Below, in pieces: positions 17,277 to 26,570 of a DNA stretch of 43,855 bases (positions are counted from its first letter, which is position 1; each line of letters begins with the position of its first letter). The notes under the pieces were generated by a model, which saw only the letters and a list, made by a program, of their open reading frames with translations, ran no database searches and was not told the origin of the DNA. This stretch comes from Pseudomonadota bacterium (lineage in GTDB: Bacteria > Pseudomonadota > Gammaproteobacteria > Burkholderiales > Ferrovaceae), in the NCBI GenBank assembly GCA_021828745.1, contig JAJZDE010000003.1:1-43855 (forward strand), read 5' to 3'. The position numbers and the translations under genes are program-made.

Positions 17277-19697
17277 TCAGAGCACGATATTGATCAGTCG
17301 TTGAGGGACCAGAATGATCTTGCGCGGGTTGTTGCCCGCCAGGAATTTTTCCACGACTGGGTGGTTCAGGGCCATTTTTTCGATCTCTTCCGCAGCCAGG
17401 TGGGTAGGGACAGAAAGCGTGCCACGCAATTTTCCATTGATTTGCAGAACCAGTTCCACAGATTCGCGCTCGAGTGCCCGTGGGTCGGGGATGGGCCAGG
17501 GTTCATCCAGGATGGATTCGCCAAAGCCGAGTTGTTGCCAGAGGTCATCGCTGATATGCGGCGTGATGGGGGCCAGGATGCGTAACAGGAAAGACAGGCC
17601 TTCCTGAGCCAGAGAGTCATTGACTCCGGCAATTTTTTCCAGGGCGTTGAGCATTTTCATGGCCGCCGAGGTGACGGTATTGAACTGCTGACGTTCCATG
17701 TCGTGGGTTGCCTGTTGCAGCAGGCGATGGACCTCATGGCGGACATGGGGCGTTTCGAGGGTTTGTCCGGCATGGGCCACCTGTCGTCGGGCCTGATATT
17801 GGGCGGCAAAATTCCACAGGCGCTTGAGAAAACGGTGAGCTCCCTGAACCCCGCTGTCCGACCATTCCAGGGACTGCTCCGGCGGACTGGTAAAGATGAT
17901 GAAGAAACGGGCCGTATCGGCACCGAAGGTGTCGATCAGGGCCTGGGGATCCACGGTGTTGCCCAGGGACTTGGACATCTTGCTGCCCTCCTTGAGGACC
18001 ATGCCCTGGGTCAACAGACGGGTGAACGGTTCATCTGTCCGGATCAATCCTTCATCGCGGAGTAACTTGTTGAAGAATCGGGCGTACAACAGGTGCAGGA
18101 TGGCATGTTCCACGCCCCCCACATACTGATCGACGGGCAACCAGTAATCGACCCGTTCATCCAGCATGGCCAGCGCATCGGGGCAGGCGTAGCGGGCATA
18201 GTACCAGGAGGATTCAAAGAATGTATCCAGGGTGTCGGTTTCACGCTCGGCAGGTTTTCCGCAGGTCGGACAGGTCGTGGCGCGAAAGGAGTCACTTTGT
18301 TTGAGCGGGGAACCCGTGCCGGAGAGGGAAACTTCTTCGGGTAGGACGACCGGAAGTTGATCTTCCGGGACCGGGACGGTTCCACAGGAAGGGCAGTGAA
18401 TCAGAGGGATGGGACATCCCCAATAGCGTTGGCGTGAAATTCCCCAGTCGCGCAGGCGAAATTTGGTCTGGCGCCGTCCACTGTCCAGGGCTTCCAGAAC
18501 CAGGGCCATTTTTTCCCGGGCATCGGCAGAGGTGCGCCCATCAAAATCTTCGGAGTGACAGAGAATACCGTCCTCCGTAAAGGCAGCGCCGGAGGGGGCT
18601 TCTCCCGTGACTGGGCGGATCACGGTTTTCGAGGGCAGTCCGTGGTCGCGCGCAAATTCATAATCCCGCTGATCGTGGGCGGGAACCGCCATGACCGCTC
18701 CTTCGCCGTAACTCATCAGGACGTAATTGGCCACCCAGATGGGGAGGTGCTGCCCGGTCAGGGGGTGAATGGCCTGCAACGAGGTAGGAAAGCCCTTTTT
18801 TTCCTGGGTAGCCAGATCGGCCTCGGCCACGCTGCCCTGGCGACATTCCACCAGGAAGGCAGCCAGCCGGGGGTCCTGCAGGGCGCATTCCTGAGCCAGG
18901 GGATGTTCGGCGGCAATGGCCAAATAAGTGACGCCGTAGAGGGTATCGGCACGAGTGGTAAAAACCTTCAGATCGGTTGCGCGGTCAGTCAACTTGAAAC
19001 TGAGGGTGACGCCTTCGGATCGTCCGATCCAGTGACGTTGCATGGTTTTGACCTGTTCAGGCCAGGAGTCGAGGCGCTCCAGATCCTGCAGCAACTCTTC
19101 GGCATAGGCCGTGATGCGCAGGTAGTACATGGGGATATCGCGCTTTTCCACCAGGGCTCCCGAGCGCCAGCCGCGTCCCTCGATGACCTGTTCGTTGGCC
19201 AGAACGGTTTTATCCACGGGATCCCAGTTGACGGTGCCGGTTTTCTGGTAGATCAATCCTTTTTTGAACAGCCGGGTAAACAGCCATTGTTCCCAACGAT
19301 AATAATTCGGGCGGCAGGTGGTGATTTCCCGTTCCCAGTCGATGGCCAGTCCCAGGGCCTGCAACTGACTCTTCATGGTTTCAATGTTTTGATAAGTCCA
19401 CTCCGCAGGGGCCACGCCTTGCTTGAGCGCCGCATTCTCGGCGGGCAGGCCAAAGGCGTCCCACCCCATGGGTTGGAGGACGTTGAATCCCTTCATGCGG
19501 TGGTAACGGGCCAGCACATCCCCTAATGTATAGTTGCGCACATGCCCCATGTGCAACTTGCCGGAGGGGTAGGGAAACATGGACAGGCAATAATATTTGG
19601 GACGGTTTGGCAACTCGCAGGCGCGGTACCGTTGCGTCCGGGTCCATGTCTCCTGACAGCGACGTTCGAGGGTGTGGGGATCGTACAAATCTTCCAT
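17277..19697 (-). CDS. leuS: Leucyl-tRNA synthetase
   Basis: This class I aminoacyl-tRNA synthetase charges tRNA-Leu. The 806-residue protein has the HIGH-type motif H49-M-G-H52 after FPYPSGKL. The CP1 editing domain contains the [16 protein letters not shown] and [18 protein letters not shown] segments. A zinc-type module CPSCGTVP...CPTCGKP follows, then the KMSKSLGN loop. A C-terminal anticodon-binding/LSS domain ends the protein. The length is at the short end (about 860 in E. coli), but all landmarks are present. It heads the leftward leuS-lptE-holA operon. Confidence 0.97.
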   Translation of the reverse strand: MEDLYDPHTLERRCQETWTRTQRYRACELPNRPKYYCLSMFPYPSGKLHMGHVRNYTLGDVLARYHRMKGFNVLQPMGWDAFGLPAENAALKQGVAPAEWTYQNIETMKSQLQALGLAIDWEREITTCRPNYYRWEQWLFTRLFKKGLIYQKTGTVNWDPVDKTVLANEQVIEGRGWRSGALVEKRDIPMYYLRITAYAEELLQDLERLDSWPEQVKTMQRHWIGRSEGVTLSFKLTDRATDLKVFTTRADTLYGVTYLAIAAEHPLAQECALQDPRLAAFLVECRQGSVAEADLATQEKKGFPTSLQAIHPLTGQHLPIWVANYVLMSYGEGAVMAVPAHDQRDYEFARDHGLPSKTVIRPVTGEAPSGAAFTEDGILCHSEDFDGRTSADAREKMALVLEALDSGRRQTKFRLRDWGISRQRYWGCPIPLIHCPSCGTVPVPEDQLPVVLPEEVSLSGTGSPLKQSDSFRATTCPTCGKPAERETDTLDTFFESSWYYARYACPDALAMLDERVDYWLPVDQYVGGVEHAILHLLYARFFNKLLRDEGLIRTDEPFTRLLTQGMVLKEGSKMSKSLGNTVDPQALIDTFGADTARFFIIFTSPPEQSLEWSDSGVQGAHRFLKRLWNFAAQYQARRQVAHAGQTLETPHVRHEVHRLLQQATHDMERQQFNTVTSAAMKMLNALEKIAGVNDSLAQEGLSFLLRILAPITPHISDDLWQQLGFGESILDEPWPIPDPRALERESVELVLQINGKLRGTLSVPTHLAAEEIEKMALNHPVVEKFLAGNNPRKIILVPQRLINIVL

Positions 19698-19723
19698 GGC
19701 AGCACAGGTCAGGCAAAGGGACG

Positions 19724-19729
19724 ATTATA
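19724..19729 (-). promoter_or_regulatory. -10 box for leuS operon
   Basis: On the minus strand the sequence reads TATAAT (ATTATA on +) 27 bases before the leuS ATG. The -35 region is not consensus-like. It forms a divergent pair with the uvrD -10 box. Confidence 0.45.
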
Positions 19730-19759
19730 CTCGTGCATGGGTAAGGAAGGGGACTCCCG

Positions 19760-19765
19760 TATAAT
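19760..19765 (+). promoter_or_regulatory. -10 box for uvrD
   Basis: A perfect TATAAT lies 22 bases before the uvrD ATG at 19788, predicting a very short leader. No good -35 hexamer is visible at 16-18 bases upstream. The 90-base gap between leuS and uvrD holds both divergent -10 boxes. Confidence 0.5.
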
Positions 19766-19787
19766 GCAGGGAATCAAGTAGGCGGCG

Positions 19788-21953
19788 ATGGCAATACCCA
19801 TGGAAAATTTACTGGAAGGACTGAACCCGCAGCAACGGGAGGCTGTGACCTGGGATCATGGGTCGGCCCTGGTTCTGGCGGGCGCCGGGAGTGGCAAGAC
19901 CCGGGTTCTGACCACCCGGATGGCGTGGTTGATGGCAACGGGAAAGAATCGTCCAGAGGAGTTGCTGGCGGTCACTTTTACCAATAAGGCGGCGCGCGAG
20001 ATGACGACGCGCTTGTCATCCATGGGGAACTGGCCCGTCCGCTCTCTTTGGGTGGGGACGTTCCACGGATTATGTCACCGCTTTTTACGTTTGCACGCCC
20101 TGGACGCGGGGTTGACGCCTCAATTTCAGATCATCGACAGTCAGGAGCAGTTGGCGGCGCTCAAGCGGGTCATGAAGGCGCTGAATCTTGACGAAGAGCG
20201 GGTGAATCCCCGTCAGTTGCAGCACTTTGTCAACGGGCACAAGGAACAGGGGCTACGCGCAGAGAATGCCGTGGTTTCCCATTCTGCACAGCGCTCCTTG
20301 CAGGAAGCCTATGCGGCTTATGAGGTGCAGTGCCAACGGGAAGGGACCGTGGACTTTGCCGAACTGTTGTTGCGTTGCGTGGAATTATGGCAACACCATC
20401 CCGTGTTGCGCGAACATTACCAGGCTCGCTTCAAAACCTTTCTGGTCGATGAGTTCCAGGACACCAATCCGCTCCAGTACCGCTGGTTACGCCTGTTGTG
20501 TGGGCCGACCAGTACGGTATTTGCGGTGGGGGATGACGATCAGTCCATCTATTCCTTTCGCGGCGCGGAAATCGAGAATATGCGCCATTTTGAGCGGGAT
20601 TACGGGGTGACCCGAGTTCTGCGTCTGGAACAGAATTATCGTTCTCTGGGGACCATTCTGGAAGCGGCCAATGCCTTGATTCAAAACAACGCCGGGCGAT
20701 TTGGCAAGACGCTCTGGACGGAGGGCGCGCAGGGAGAGCCGATCCGGGTCTACGAGGGAGAAACGGATGGAGATGAAGCCCGTTTCATTGCGCATACCGT
20801 AATACAGTTGCGCGAGCAGGGGACTCGTCTGTCGGACATGGTCCTGCTGTACCGGTCCAATGCTCAGTCCCGTGCGCTCGAGCAGGCCCTGTTTTCTCTC
20901 AACTTGCCCTATCGGGTGCACGGCGGGTTACGTTTCTTCGAGCGCCAGGAAATCCGTCATGCACTGGCCTATCTGAGACTGGCGGTTTCGGCGGATGACG
21001 ACGCGGCTTTTCTGCGCGTGATCAATTTCCCCCCCCGAGGCATCGGGGCCCGCTCCCTGGAAAATCTGCAGGTCGAGGCACAGACGCTCCGCTCCAGCCT
21101 GTTCCAGGCGACGCGTGCCAGTTCCTTGACCGGCAAGGCGGGACAGGGCGTGCAACGCTTTGTGCAGGGAATCGACCAATTGGCGGAACGGATTCATCAG
21201 GGGCTGGACTTGCCCGGCGTGATCCAGGCCGTACTGGAGGTCAGCGGCCTCCTGGCGCATTACCGTCAAGACAAGGAGGGCACCGACCGGGTCGCCAATC
21301 TGGAGGAACTGGTGGCTGCTGCCGTGGCGTTCACCCAGGAAGAAGGGTCAGGGGACGTCCTGTCATTTTTGGCGCATGCCTCTCTGGAGGCTGGAGAACA
21401 CGAAGCTGCGCCAGGGAGCGAAGCGATCCAGATGATGACGGTGCATGCGGCCAAGGGGCTGGAGTTTGAAGTGGTGTTTGTGGCAGGACTGGAGGATGGT
21501 TTGTTTCCCCATGAGAACGCCTTGCAGGAGGCTCGGGGCCTGGAAGAAGAACGTCGTCTGGCCTATGTCGCCCTCACCCGGGCCCGGCGTCAGTTGTATC
21601 TGACCCATGCCCAGAGCCGCGTGCTCCACGGACAGATGCGTTATGGCGTGCGTTCCCGTTTTCTTGAAGAAATTCCCGAATCCCTCTGTCATATTTTGAA
21701 TCCACGCGCCAGAAGACCTGAACTTTCCTTTGGGTCACGGGCTCCCAGTTCTGTGCGTCCCCCGACTTTCTCCACAGAATCCACCCGAACCGGAAAGTTC
21801 CACATCGGGCAGCGGGTTCGGCACGACAAATTTGGAGAGGGCGTGGTTTTGGCGCGGGAAGGTCAGGGAGATGAGGGGCGGGTTCAGGTAAATTTCAGGG
21901 ATGTTGGCACGAAATGGTTGGCGCTGGCTTTTGCCCGGCTGATTCCTCTTTGA
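19788..21953 (+). CDS. uvrD: DNA helicase II (UvrD, SF1A)
   Basis: UvrD is a 3'-5' superfamily 1 helicase in nucleotide excision and mismatch repair. The 721-residue protein starts with LNPQQREAV (Q motif) and Walker A AGAGSGKT at 31-38. It continues with motif Ia TNKAAREM, Walker B DEFQDTN, motif III GDDDQSIYSFRGA, motif IV LEQNYRS, motif V TVHAAKGLEFEVVF and motif VI YVALTRARR. The C-terminal Tudor-like piece HIGQRVRHDKFGEGVV separates UvrD/PcrA from Rep. A second ATG four codons downstream (19800) is an alternative start. Confidence 0.95.
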   Translation: MAIPMENLLEGLNPQQREAVTWDHGSALVLAGAGSGKTRVLTTRMAWLMATGKNRPEELLAVTFTNKAAREMTTRLSSMGNWPVRSLWVGTFHGLCHRFLRLHALDAGLTPQFQIIDSQEQLAALKRVMKALNLDEERVNPRQLQHFVNGHKEQGLRAENAVVSHSAQRSLQEAYAAYEVQCQREGTVDFAELLLRCVELWQHHPVLREHYQARFKTFLVDEFQDTNPLQYRWLRLLCGPTSTVFAVGDDDQSIYSFRGAEIENMRHFERDYGVTRVLRLEQNYRSLGTILEAANALIQNNAGRFGKTLWTEGAQGEPIRVYEGETDGDEARFIAHTVIQLREQGTRLSDMVLLYRSNAQSRALEQALFSLNLPYRVHGGLRFFERQEIRHALAYLRLAVSADDDAAFLRVINFPPRGIGARSLENLQVEAQTLRSSLFQATRASSLTGKAGQGVQRFVQGIDQLAERIHQGLDLPGVIQAVLEVSGLLAHYRQDKEGTDRVANLEELVAAAVAFTQEEGSGDVLSFLAHASLEAGEHEAAPGSEAIQMMTVHAAKGLEFEVVFVAGLEDGLFPHENALQEARGLEEERRLAYVALTRARRQLYLTHAQSRVLHGQMRYGVRSRFLEEIPESLCHILNPRARRPELSFGSRAPSSVRPPTFSTESTRTGKFHIGQRVRHDKFGEGVVLAREGQGDEGRVQVNFRDVGTKWLALAFARLIPL

Positions 21954-21995
21954 GCCGCGGATTTGATCGTGTGCTTAATTTTTGGTGGGGGGGCA

Positions 21996-22004
21996 TGATA
22001 GAAT
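21996..22004 (+). promoter_or_regulatory. Extended -10 promoter of the cytochrome c4 gene
   Basis: TGATAGAAT combines the extended -10 element TGN (21996-21998) with TAGAAT (21999-22004). The -35 region is not conserved, as is common for extended -10 promoters. The expected leader is about 50 bases before the ATG at 22060. A very similar TGTTAGAAT precedes the second cytochrome operon at 40083. Confidence 0.55.
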
Positions 22005-22059
22005 GGGACGATCGGTTTCCGTATCCCTCTCTGGCGAGTGAATTCAAGGAAATGACACC

Positions 22060-22680
22060 ATGAATAAATGGATGACTGGACTCCTGCTTGGTTGGCTGGT
22101 TCTTCCCGCCTGGGCACAGCCGGGGGATCCGGAAAAAGGCAAGGTCATTGCGGGTTCCATCTGCTATGCCTGCCATGGTCTGGATGGCGTCAGTCCGATC
22201 CCGACCCAGCCCCATTTGGCGGCACAGATTCCGGACTACGTGGTCAAGCAGTTGAATGACATGAAATCGGTCAACGGGGCTCCTCCCGCCCGGGACAATC
22301 CCATCATGGCAGGCATCGTGTCCATGCTCAGTGCAGAGGATATGCGCAATGTGGCGGCCTGGTATGCGATCCAGCCCCCCCATTTGACGCGCGCCAACGA
22401 TCCAAAACTGGTGGCCATCGGACAGAAGATTTGGCGGGGTGGGGATGCGGATCGGGATGTGCCCGCCTGTTCCGGTTGTCATGGTCCCGCTGGCGCGGGG
22501 GTTCCTGCGCCTTATCCGCGTCTTTCGGGACAGTATCAGGAATATACCGAACTTCAACTGCAACATTTCAGGGATGGCACGCGCAGCAATGATCCTGACG
22601 CCGTGATGCGTTCCATTGCACATCGCCTGACCAATGAGGAAATCAAGGCCCTTTCGGACTACGCTGCGGGCGTGTATTGA
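22060..22680 (+). CDS. Diheme cytochrome c4-type protein
   Basis: This is a predicted periplasmic electron carrier with two c-type hemes. The 206-residue precursor has a signal peptide cleaved after AWA. Two homologous halves each hold one heme motif: CYACH at 35-39 and CSGCH at 137-141. Each half carries the downstream family features, with the P-x-L-A/S segments (PHLAAQ, PRLSGQ) and methionine candidates for the axial ligand. The size fits cytochrome c4 (about 20 kDa), which feeds cbb3 oxidases in many beta- and gammaproteobacteria. It has its own extended -10 promoter and stands alone between uvrD and a membrane protein gene. Confidence 0.9.
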   Translation: MNKWMTGLLLGWLVLPAWAQPGDPEKGKVIAGSICYACHGLDGVSPIPTQPHLAAQIPDYVVKQLNDMKSVNGAPPARDNPIMAGIVSMLSAEDMRNVAAWYAIQPPHLTRANDPKLVAIGQKIWRGGDADRDVPACSGCHGPAGAGVPAPYPRLSGQYQEYTELQLQHFRDGTRSNDPDAVMRSIAHRLTNEEIKALSDYAAGVY

Positions 22681-22731
22681 TCTGAGCTTTTTTATTTGAC
22701 AAAGTGGTTGCTTGATTCAAGGAGTTCACGG

Positions 22732-24204
22732 ATGTTGGGTTTGCGGCAATGGGGTATGTTGGCCCTTCTGGTTTGGGCTGTGGCGACGTTTCTGGTTCTG
22801 CATCGGGGACCCTACGGAATAGAGGAAGAAGCCGCCAAGGCATTGCTGCTGGATTGGTCGGTGGCCGACCACGTGGCCAACTCCATCGTGACCCTGGGCG
22901 TTCCGGATTTTCGTGATCTTCTCTGGCTGCCTCTGGGATTCCTGTGGCCAGGGCAGGTCATGGCGGCCAAGGGGGTGATGATCGCCCTGGCTGCGCTCAC
23001 GGCATGGGGGTTATACCGCTGGCAGTCCCTGGAAGGACAGGACGAGGCCGCTTTGCTGGCGACGGGATTATGGCTGCTGACGCCACTGACCCTGTTGCAG
23101 ATCGATCATCTTTCGCCCGGACTGGGGATACTGGCTGCGTTCATGGGCGGATACTGGCTGGATCGTTCCTACCGGCAACGACCCCACGCATTGGGCGGAC
23201 TGTATTTCGGGCAGTTGGGGCTGGTCGCCTTTGCCGTCAGCCTGCATCCGGTGGGGCTGGTCTATCCGCTCCTCCTGGCTTGGACCTGGCATAAAAACCC
23301 GGTGAATTCCCTGCAAAAAAAATCCTTCTTCATTGGACTGACGGTTTTTTCAGGGATTTCGATTCTTCTGCGCTGGGGTTGGAGCGGCGTTCTCTGGTTC
23401 CAGAATCCGGTGCGCGACTGGGCCCCCTTTTGGCGTCATTTTCCCGGTTTTGAGCCCGAAGTCACGGCGACTGATTGGGGGGCAGGGGTTCTGATCCTGG
23501 CTCTGGTGCTTTGGGTCTGGTGGCACAAGCGGCAGATGCTCTGGAAAACATTGCTGGGCCAGTGTCTCTGGTGGGGGGTTCTGGTTTCATCCTTCAATGG
23601 GGATGCCACCTTTGCTCTGCTGGGCATGATCACGTTACTTTATGCAGGGATTCCGGCGTTGCTCGAATGGGGTGCCGGAAAAATCGGTTTTCTGGCTCAA
23701 CGGGGCTGGGTCCTTCTGGGCGTTTTTCTGATCTCTACCCTCAGCATGCAGGATGACCGTGGCTGGTTCGAGTTGGGACAGGCACGTCAATTGACCGAAC
23801 AGGATCAGTTGATCCTGACGCTCACCCAGACGGTGGAACACTATCGCACCGATGCAGAAACCCGTCATTTGCCGGATCCGCGTTTGCGGGTAGCGAGCCA
23901 GTGGCCGGCACGGACCATGCTGGCCTGTCGGTGCGATGCCTTGCCCCTACCCCCAGCCGCCAAGGATCCCGCTGCCCAACTGGTCATGATGAAAGGATTG
24001 ACCCATTTGATCATGGCCCCCAAAACCCCGGCCAATCTGGGGTTGGCTCAGAACCTGTCCCTGCTGGGGAACGAAGTGGAAACCATTTCCCTGCAAGCCG
24101 GGGGGGTCGTTCTGCAGATCCGTACCCCAAACCTGGCACCTGCGGCGCCGGCCCCGGTACTGGATGAGCCGCCGCCTCCTGCTCCTGGAGATCCCGTCAA
24201 ATGA
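22732..24204 (+). CDS. Polytopic membrane protein of unknown function, possible GT-C-like
   Basis: I do not recognise a specific family. The 490-residue product from ATG 22732 (AAGGAG at 22719-22724, 7-base spacer) has about ten hydrophobic segments in the first 370 residues and a soluble C-terminal region that ends in a Pro/Ala-rich tail. An acidic loop after the first helix (YGIEEEAAK) and the overall layout recall membrane glycosyltransferases of the GT-C/PMT type, but I see no decisive motif. The frame is open to a TTG 12 codons earlier, which lacks a ribosome site. It is coupled by ATGA to the small membrane gene that follows. Confidence 0.75.
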   Translation: MLGLRQWGMLALLVWAVATFLVLHRGPYGIEEEAAKALLLDWSVADHVANSIVTLGVPDFRDLLWLPLGFLWPGQVMAAKGVMIALAALTAWGLYRWQSLEGQDEAALLATGLWLLTPLTLLQIDHLSPGLGILAAFMGGYWLDRSYRQRPHALGGLYFGQLGLVAFAVSLHPVGLVYPLLLAWTWHKNPVNSLQKKSFFIGLTVFSGISILLRWGWSGVLWFQNPVRDWAPFWRHFPGFEPEVTATDWGAGVLILALVLWVWWHKRQMLWKTLLGQCLWWGVLVSSFNGDATFALLGMITLLYAGIPALLEWGAGKIGFLAQRGWVLLGVFLISTLSMQDDRGWFELGQARQLTEQDQLILTLTQTVEHYRTDAETRHLPDPRLRVASQWPARTMLACRCDALPLPPAAKDPAAQLVMMKGLTHLIMAPKTPANLGLAQNLSLLGNEVETISLQAGGVVLQIRTPNLAPAAPAPVLDEPPPPAPGDPVK

Positions 24205-24401
24205 AAATCAGCCCTCGCGAAGCCCTGGTTTATGTGGTGGTGACTCTCAGTTCGCTGTTTCTGACTGCCTATACCGTGCATATGCTGGTGGGTGGCCTGA
24301 TTCCGGCGGACAGGGAATACCACTACATGGGGCTGGCCTGTTCGGGGGTGGCGGTGGTGATCGGGTTCATGGCCTGGGATGTGGTGCGTCGCCGGCGTTA
24401 G
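24201..24401 (+). CDS. Small two-helix membrane protein, unknown
   Basis: This is a 66-residue protein with two predicted membrane helices (about residues 8-31 and 41-59) and a basic C-terminus (VVRRRR), suggesting the tail is cytoplasmic. The ATG overlaps the stop of the preceding membrane protein gene, so the two are probably translated together. No family is recognised. Confidence 0.65.
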   Translation: MKISPREALVYVVVTLSSLFLTAYTVHMLVGGLIPADREYHYMGLACSGVAVVIGFMAWDVVRRRR

Positions 24402-24415
24402 AAACCGCCGGTTTC
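24401..24415. terminator. Small hairpin at the convergent gene end
   Basis: GAAACC-GCC-GGTTTC is a perfect 6-bp stem with a 3-base loop that starts inside the TAG stop codon. No T-run follows on either strand. It could be a weak or Rho-assisted terminator between the convergent genes ending at 24401 (+) and 24435 (-). Confidence 0.25.
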
Positions 24416-24434
24416 CCTCAGGTCCGAACGGCGC

Positions 24435-24902
24435 TCAGGGGAGAGGCGCCTTCTTTTTGGCAAAGAAATCCTGAAGGGACTGGTAATCCCGTTCAAGAGA
24501 AAACTGCCCTTTATGAAAAACGAATTGCAGGCGCTTGCCTGCTGCATCCAGTCCGGTCAATCCGATGGAACGGCCGGAATAATCACGATACACGTGGATA
24601 TCCTTGAGTAGTTCGAGGCTCGTCCCGTTTTTCAGGTGGACACGCACGCAGGGCGCCTGGGGGTCGGCTTCCAGTCGAACGGGCGCCGTGGGAAGGCACA
24701 GCAGACGAGTCTTCAGCACCCGATTGGCGCCTGCAAACAGGAAAAAACAGGCCATGAACAGGAGCAGATAGGTAAGATTCGGGTTCGACGCGTACCAGGC
24801 ATTGGCGGCAAAGGCCCCCAGAGCGGAAACCGTGGGAACATAAAGCAACAGATCCCAGGTCATGCCTCGGGGATCTTTTTTCAATTGATAGGAGCGCAAC
24901 AT
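24435..24902 (-). CDS. Small membrane protein with a C-terminal soluble domain, unknown
   Basis: The 155-residue product from the ATG at 24902 has two N-terminal hydrophobic helices (about residues 15-60) and a soluble C-terminal half rich in beta-type residues, layout-wise like small PH-like membrane proteins. The reading frame is open further upstream (to 25046), but that part overlaps the thioredoxin-like gene, so the internal start MLRSYQ is preferred. It is the last gene of the leftward mini-oxidase operon. Function is unknown. Confidence 0.65.
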   Translation of the reverse strand: MLRSYQLKKDPRGMTWDLLLYVPTVSALGAFAANAWYASNPNLTYLLLFMACFFLFAGANRVLKTRLLCLPTAPVRLEADPQAPCVRVHLKNGTSLELLKDIHVYRDYSGRSIGLTGLDAAGKRLQFVFHKGQFSLERDYQSLQDFFAKKKAPLP

Positions 24903-24942
24903 AGGGATCTCAGGGGGGCTGACAAATGGGTCGGCAGACTCT

Positions 24943-25455
24943 TTACGGGAGGGAAGCCTGATGAGGGGCGGGTAGAACGGCTCGAATGGCTGCATCCATT
25001 TCCTGATAAAGCATGGGGCCTGCCTGTTGATACCGGACGATTCCATGCGTGTCGATCACAAAGGTCCAGGGATCGCCCATCACGCGATAGGTTTTGAATG
25101 CTTCGGGGTTTTCATACTGGTCCATATGCAGAAACAGGACATTGGGCTGATATTTGTCAAGCATGGCCTTGGTGATTTGCAGTTGCCGATCGCAGACAGA
25201 ACAATGACCGGGGGTGGCAAATTCGAGCAGGATGGGTTTTCCTGTGGCCAACGCCTGATCCAGCGAATACTGATACATGCGCGGGTCAGGCTGGCGATAG
25301 GTGGTCATGCGGCTGAGGTCTCCGCCGACATCGGCCAAGGTCTTGGTGGCCAGTCGAGGGGCCTGGGTCCCCAGGGCCAGTCCCAGGTCCTGCCGATTGC
25401 AGCCTCCCAGGGCGACGACCAGAACGATCAGGGAATACCTCAATTTGGATGTCAT
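24943..25455 (-). CDS. Thioredoxin-like lipoprotein with CxxC
   Basis: The 170-residue product has a signal peptide with lipobox LGGC (Cys19), so it is probably a periplasm-facing lipoprotein. The thioredoxin-like domain (about residues 60-165) holds the redox motif C85-S-V-C88 and a DPW-T segment at the place of the cis-proline. Such proteins can reduce apo-cytochrome cysteines or copper-site cysteines. Its place 6 bases after the mini-oxidase-like gene suggests a role in assembling that complex, which is inference. It is not a canonical SCO protein, as I see no SCO-type second-half histidine. Confidence 0.8.
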   Translation of the reverse strand: MTSKLRYSLIVLVVALGGCNRQDLGLALGTQAPRLATKTLADVGGDLSRMTTYRQPDPRMYQYSLDQALATGKPILLEFATPGHCSVCDRQLQITKAMLDKYQPNVLFLHMDQYENPEAFKTYRVMGDPWTFVIDTHGIVRYQQAGPMLYQEMDAAIRAVLPAPHQASLP

Positions 25456-25461
25456 GGGAGG

Positions 25462-25971
25462 TCAGGCTCCGTGCTTGCCAGTCTTGAAGATATTATAGCC
25501 CCAGATGATGTTGGCCAGCAGAACCAACGTTCCGAAGAAGCCCACCCCACCCATCAGATGGGTGACGGTTTTTTCTATTTCCGGACCGGGGTCATAGCCT
25601 CCGATGCTGCCTGCAATGGAGAACAGAACCACCATGCCCATCAGACCGATGTTGTGCATCCAGAAATGGATCTTGACCAGTTTGAGGCTGTAAATCGGGC
25701 GATTGACCAGACGCGGGACAAAGTAGTAAATGGCGCCGAAAATGGCCATTTCCACCCAGCCAAGCAAATTGATATGCCCGTGCGCCAGCAGGATGAGGTG
25801 ACCATGGGGGGCCGAATCCACGAACATGCGAAAGGCAGGAATTCCCCCCATCAGAGCCCCCCAGGAAAAACCAATGATGGCGTAGGTAATACAGGCATAC
25901 ACGAATAACAGGGTGAAGGTCGTGTATTCCGGGTCATCGATGCGTTGGTCAAAAGAGGCGGGCGAAGACAT
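25462..25971 (-). CDS. Miniature heme-copper-oxidase subunit-I-like protein (CcoN/NorB-like, N-terminal part only)
   Basis: The 169-residue membrane protein has about four helices and resembles only the first part of CcoN/NorB. The AHGHINLLGW segment (H64, H66) followed by IFGAIYYFVPRL corresponds to helix II with the low-spin heme b ligand. There is no region matching the CuB histidines or the heme b3 ligand, so it cannot be a complete oxidase. Its end directly precedes the next gene, with no leftover downstream homology, so it is not a decayed fragment. It is paired with the NorC-like cytochrome upstream (2-base gap). It may be a heme b membrane subunit passing electrons between the quinone pool and a cytochrome c. 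Confidence 0.8.
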   Translation of the reverse strand: MSSPASFDQRIDDPEYTTFTLLFVYACITYAIIGFSWGALMGGIPAFRMFVDSAPHGHLILLAHGHINLLGWVEMAIFGAIYYFVPRLVNRPIYSLKLVKIHFWMHNIGLMGMVVLFSIAGSIGGYDPGPEIEKTVTHLMGGVGFFGTLVLLANIIWGYNIFKTGKHGA

Positions 25972-25973
25972 GC

Positions 25974-26552
25974 TCAGGGTTTCTCCTTCTGATTTTGACC
26001 TGCATCCTCGCGCAGATCGTGATATTCGGTTTTCCAGGAACTGGGAGCCCAGACCTTGACCATTTCATCCACGAATCCGGAGCGTTCCGGCATGGGCAGA
26101 CGGGCATCCGCGGATCCTTGCGTGGCTTTCAACTCTGACAGAAACACGGCGATGGAATGGATTTCGTTAGCCGGCAAGGCCGCCACATAGGCTGCTTCCT
26201 TGTTCAGACCATGGTCGACGGTTTTGGTTTCATAGGTGGACTCGGGTTTTTTCAGGAATGATTCGATGTAGTCCAGGGTATGTCGAGAGCCGATACCGTC
26301 CAGGCCAACGCCGTGATTGGTCCCGTTACGCACGGCTCGATGGCAGTCAGTACAGCCCCTTTCACGAAACAGACGGGAGCCTACCTTCCCTTCCGCAGTG
26401 AAGTCAAACTGGGTGGTATTGGGGTACATGGGGTGGTTGAGGTGAGAACGGTAGATTTCCAGCATCACAAAACTGGACACGGCAAAAACGACCAGCAGTC
26501 CAAAGATGCCGAACAATATCTTTTCGCCCAGTTTCAAGGAGTTGAATTTCAT
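25974..26552 (-). CDS. NorC/CcoO-like membrane-anchored monoheme cytochrome c
   Basis: The 192-residue protein has one N-terminal membrane helix (about residues 11-32) that acts as an anchor, then a periplasmic domain with heme motif C67-T-D-C-H71. The arrangement (single helix, a short spacer, FxxRGCTDCH) resembles NorC, the cytochrome subunit of nitric oxide reductase. A methionine near MPERSGF is a possible axial ligand. It is expected to form a complex with the mini subunit-I-like protein downstream. It lies behind the terminator of the cytochrome c4-like gene, so it may be expressed by readthrough or from its own promoter. A ribosome site AGGAAA precedes the ATG. Confidence 0.82.
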   Translation of the reverse strand: MKFNSLKLGEKILFGIFGLLVVFAVSSFVMLEIYRSHLNHPMYPNTTQFDFTAEGKVGSRLFRERGCTDCHRAVRNGTNHGVGLDGIGSRHTLDYIESFLKKPESTYETKTVDHGLNKEAAYVAALPANEIHSIAVFLSELKATQGSADARLPMPERSGFVDEMVKVWAPSSWKTEYHDLREDAGQNQKEKP

Positions 26553-26570
26553 TAGTCAGTTTCCTGTCAG

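Noticed and set aside
22696..22701. Perfect TTGACA before the membrane protein gene at 22732
   Set aside because: The 17-base position holds AAGGAG, the ribosome site, and no -10 is present.
25027..25908. 293-codon plus-strand frame opposite the Trx-like and mini-oxidase genes
   Set aside because: It is antisense to coding sequence with clear signal peptide, lipobox and helices, and it has no family features.
25462..25971. Pseudogene remnant of ccoN
   Set aside because: The frame is clean, tightly coupled to neighbours, and no downstream CcoN-like sequence follows in any frame, as the next gene starts 6 bases later.
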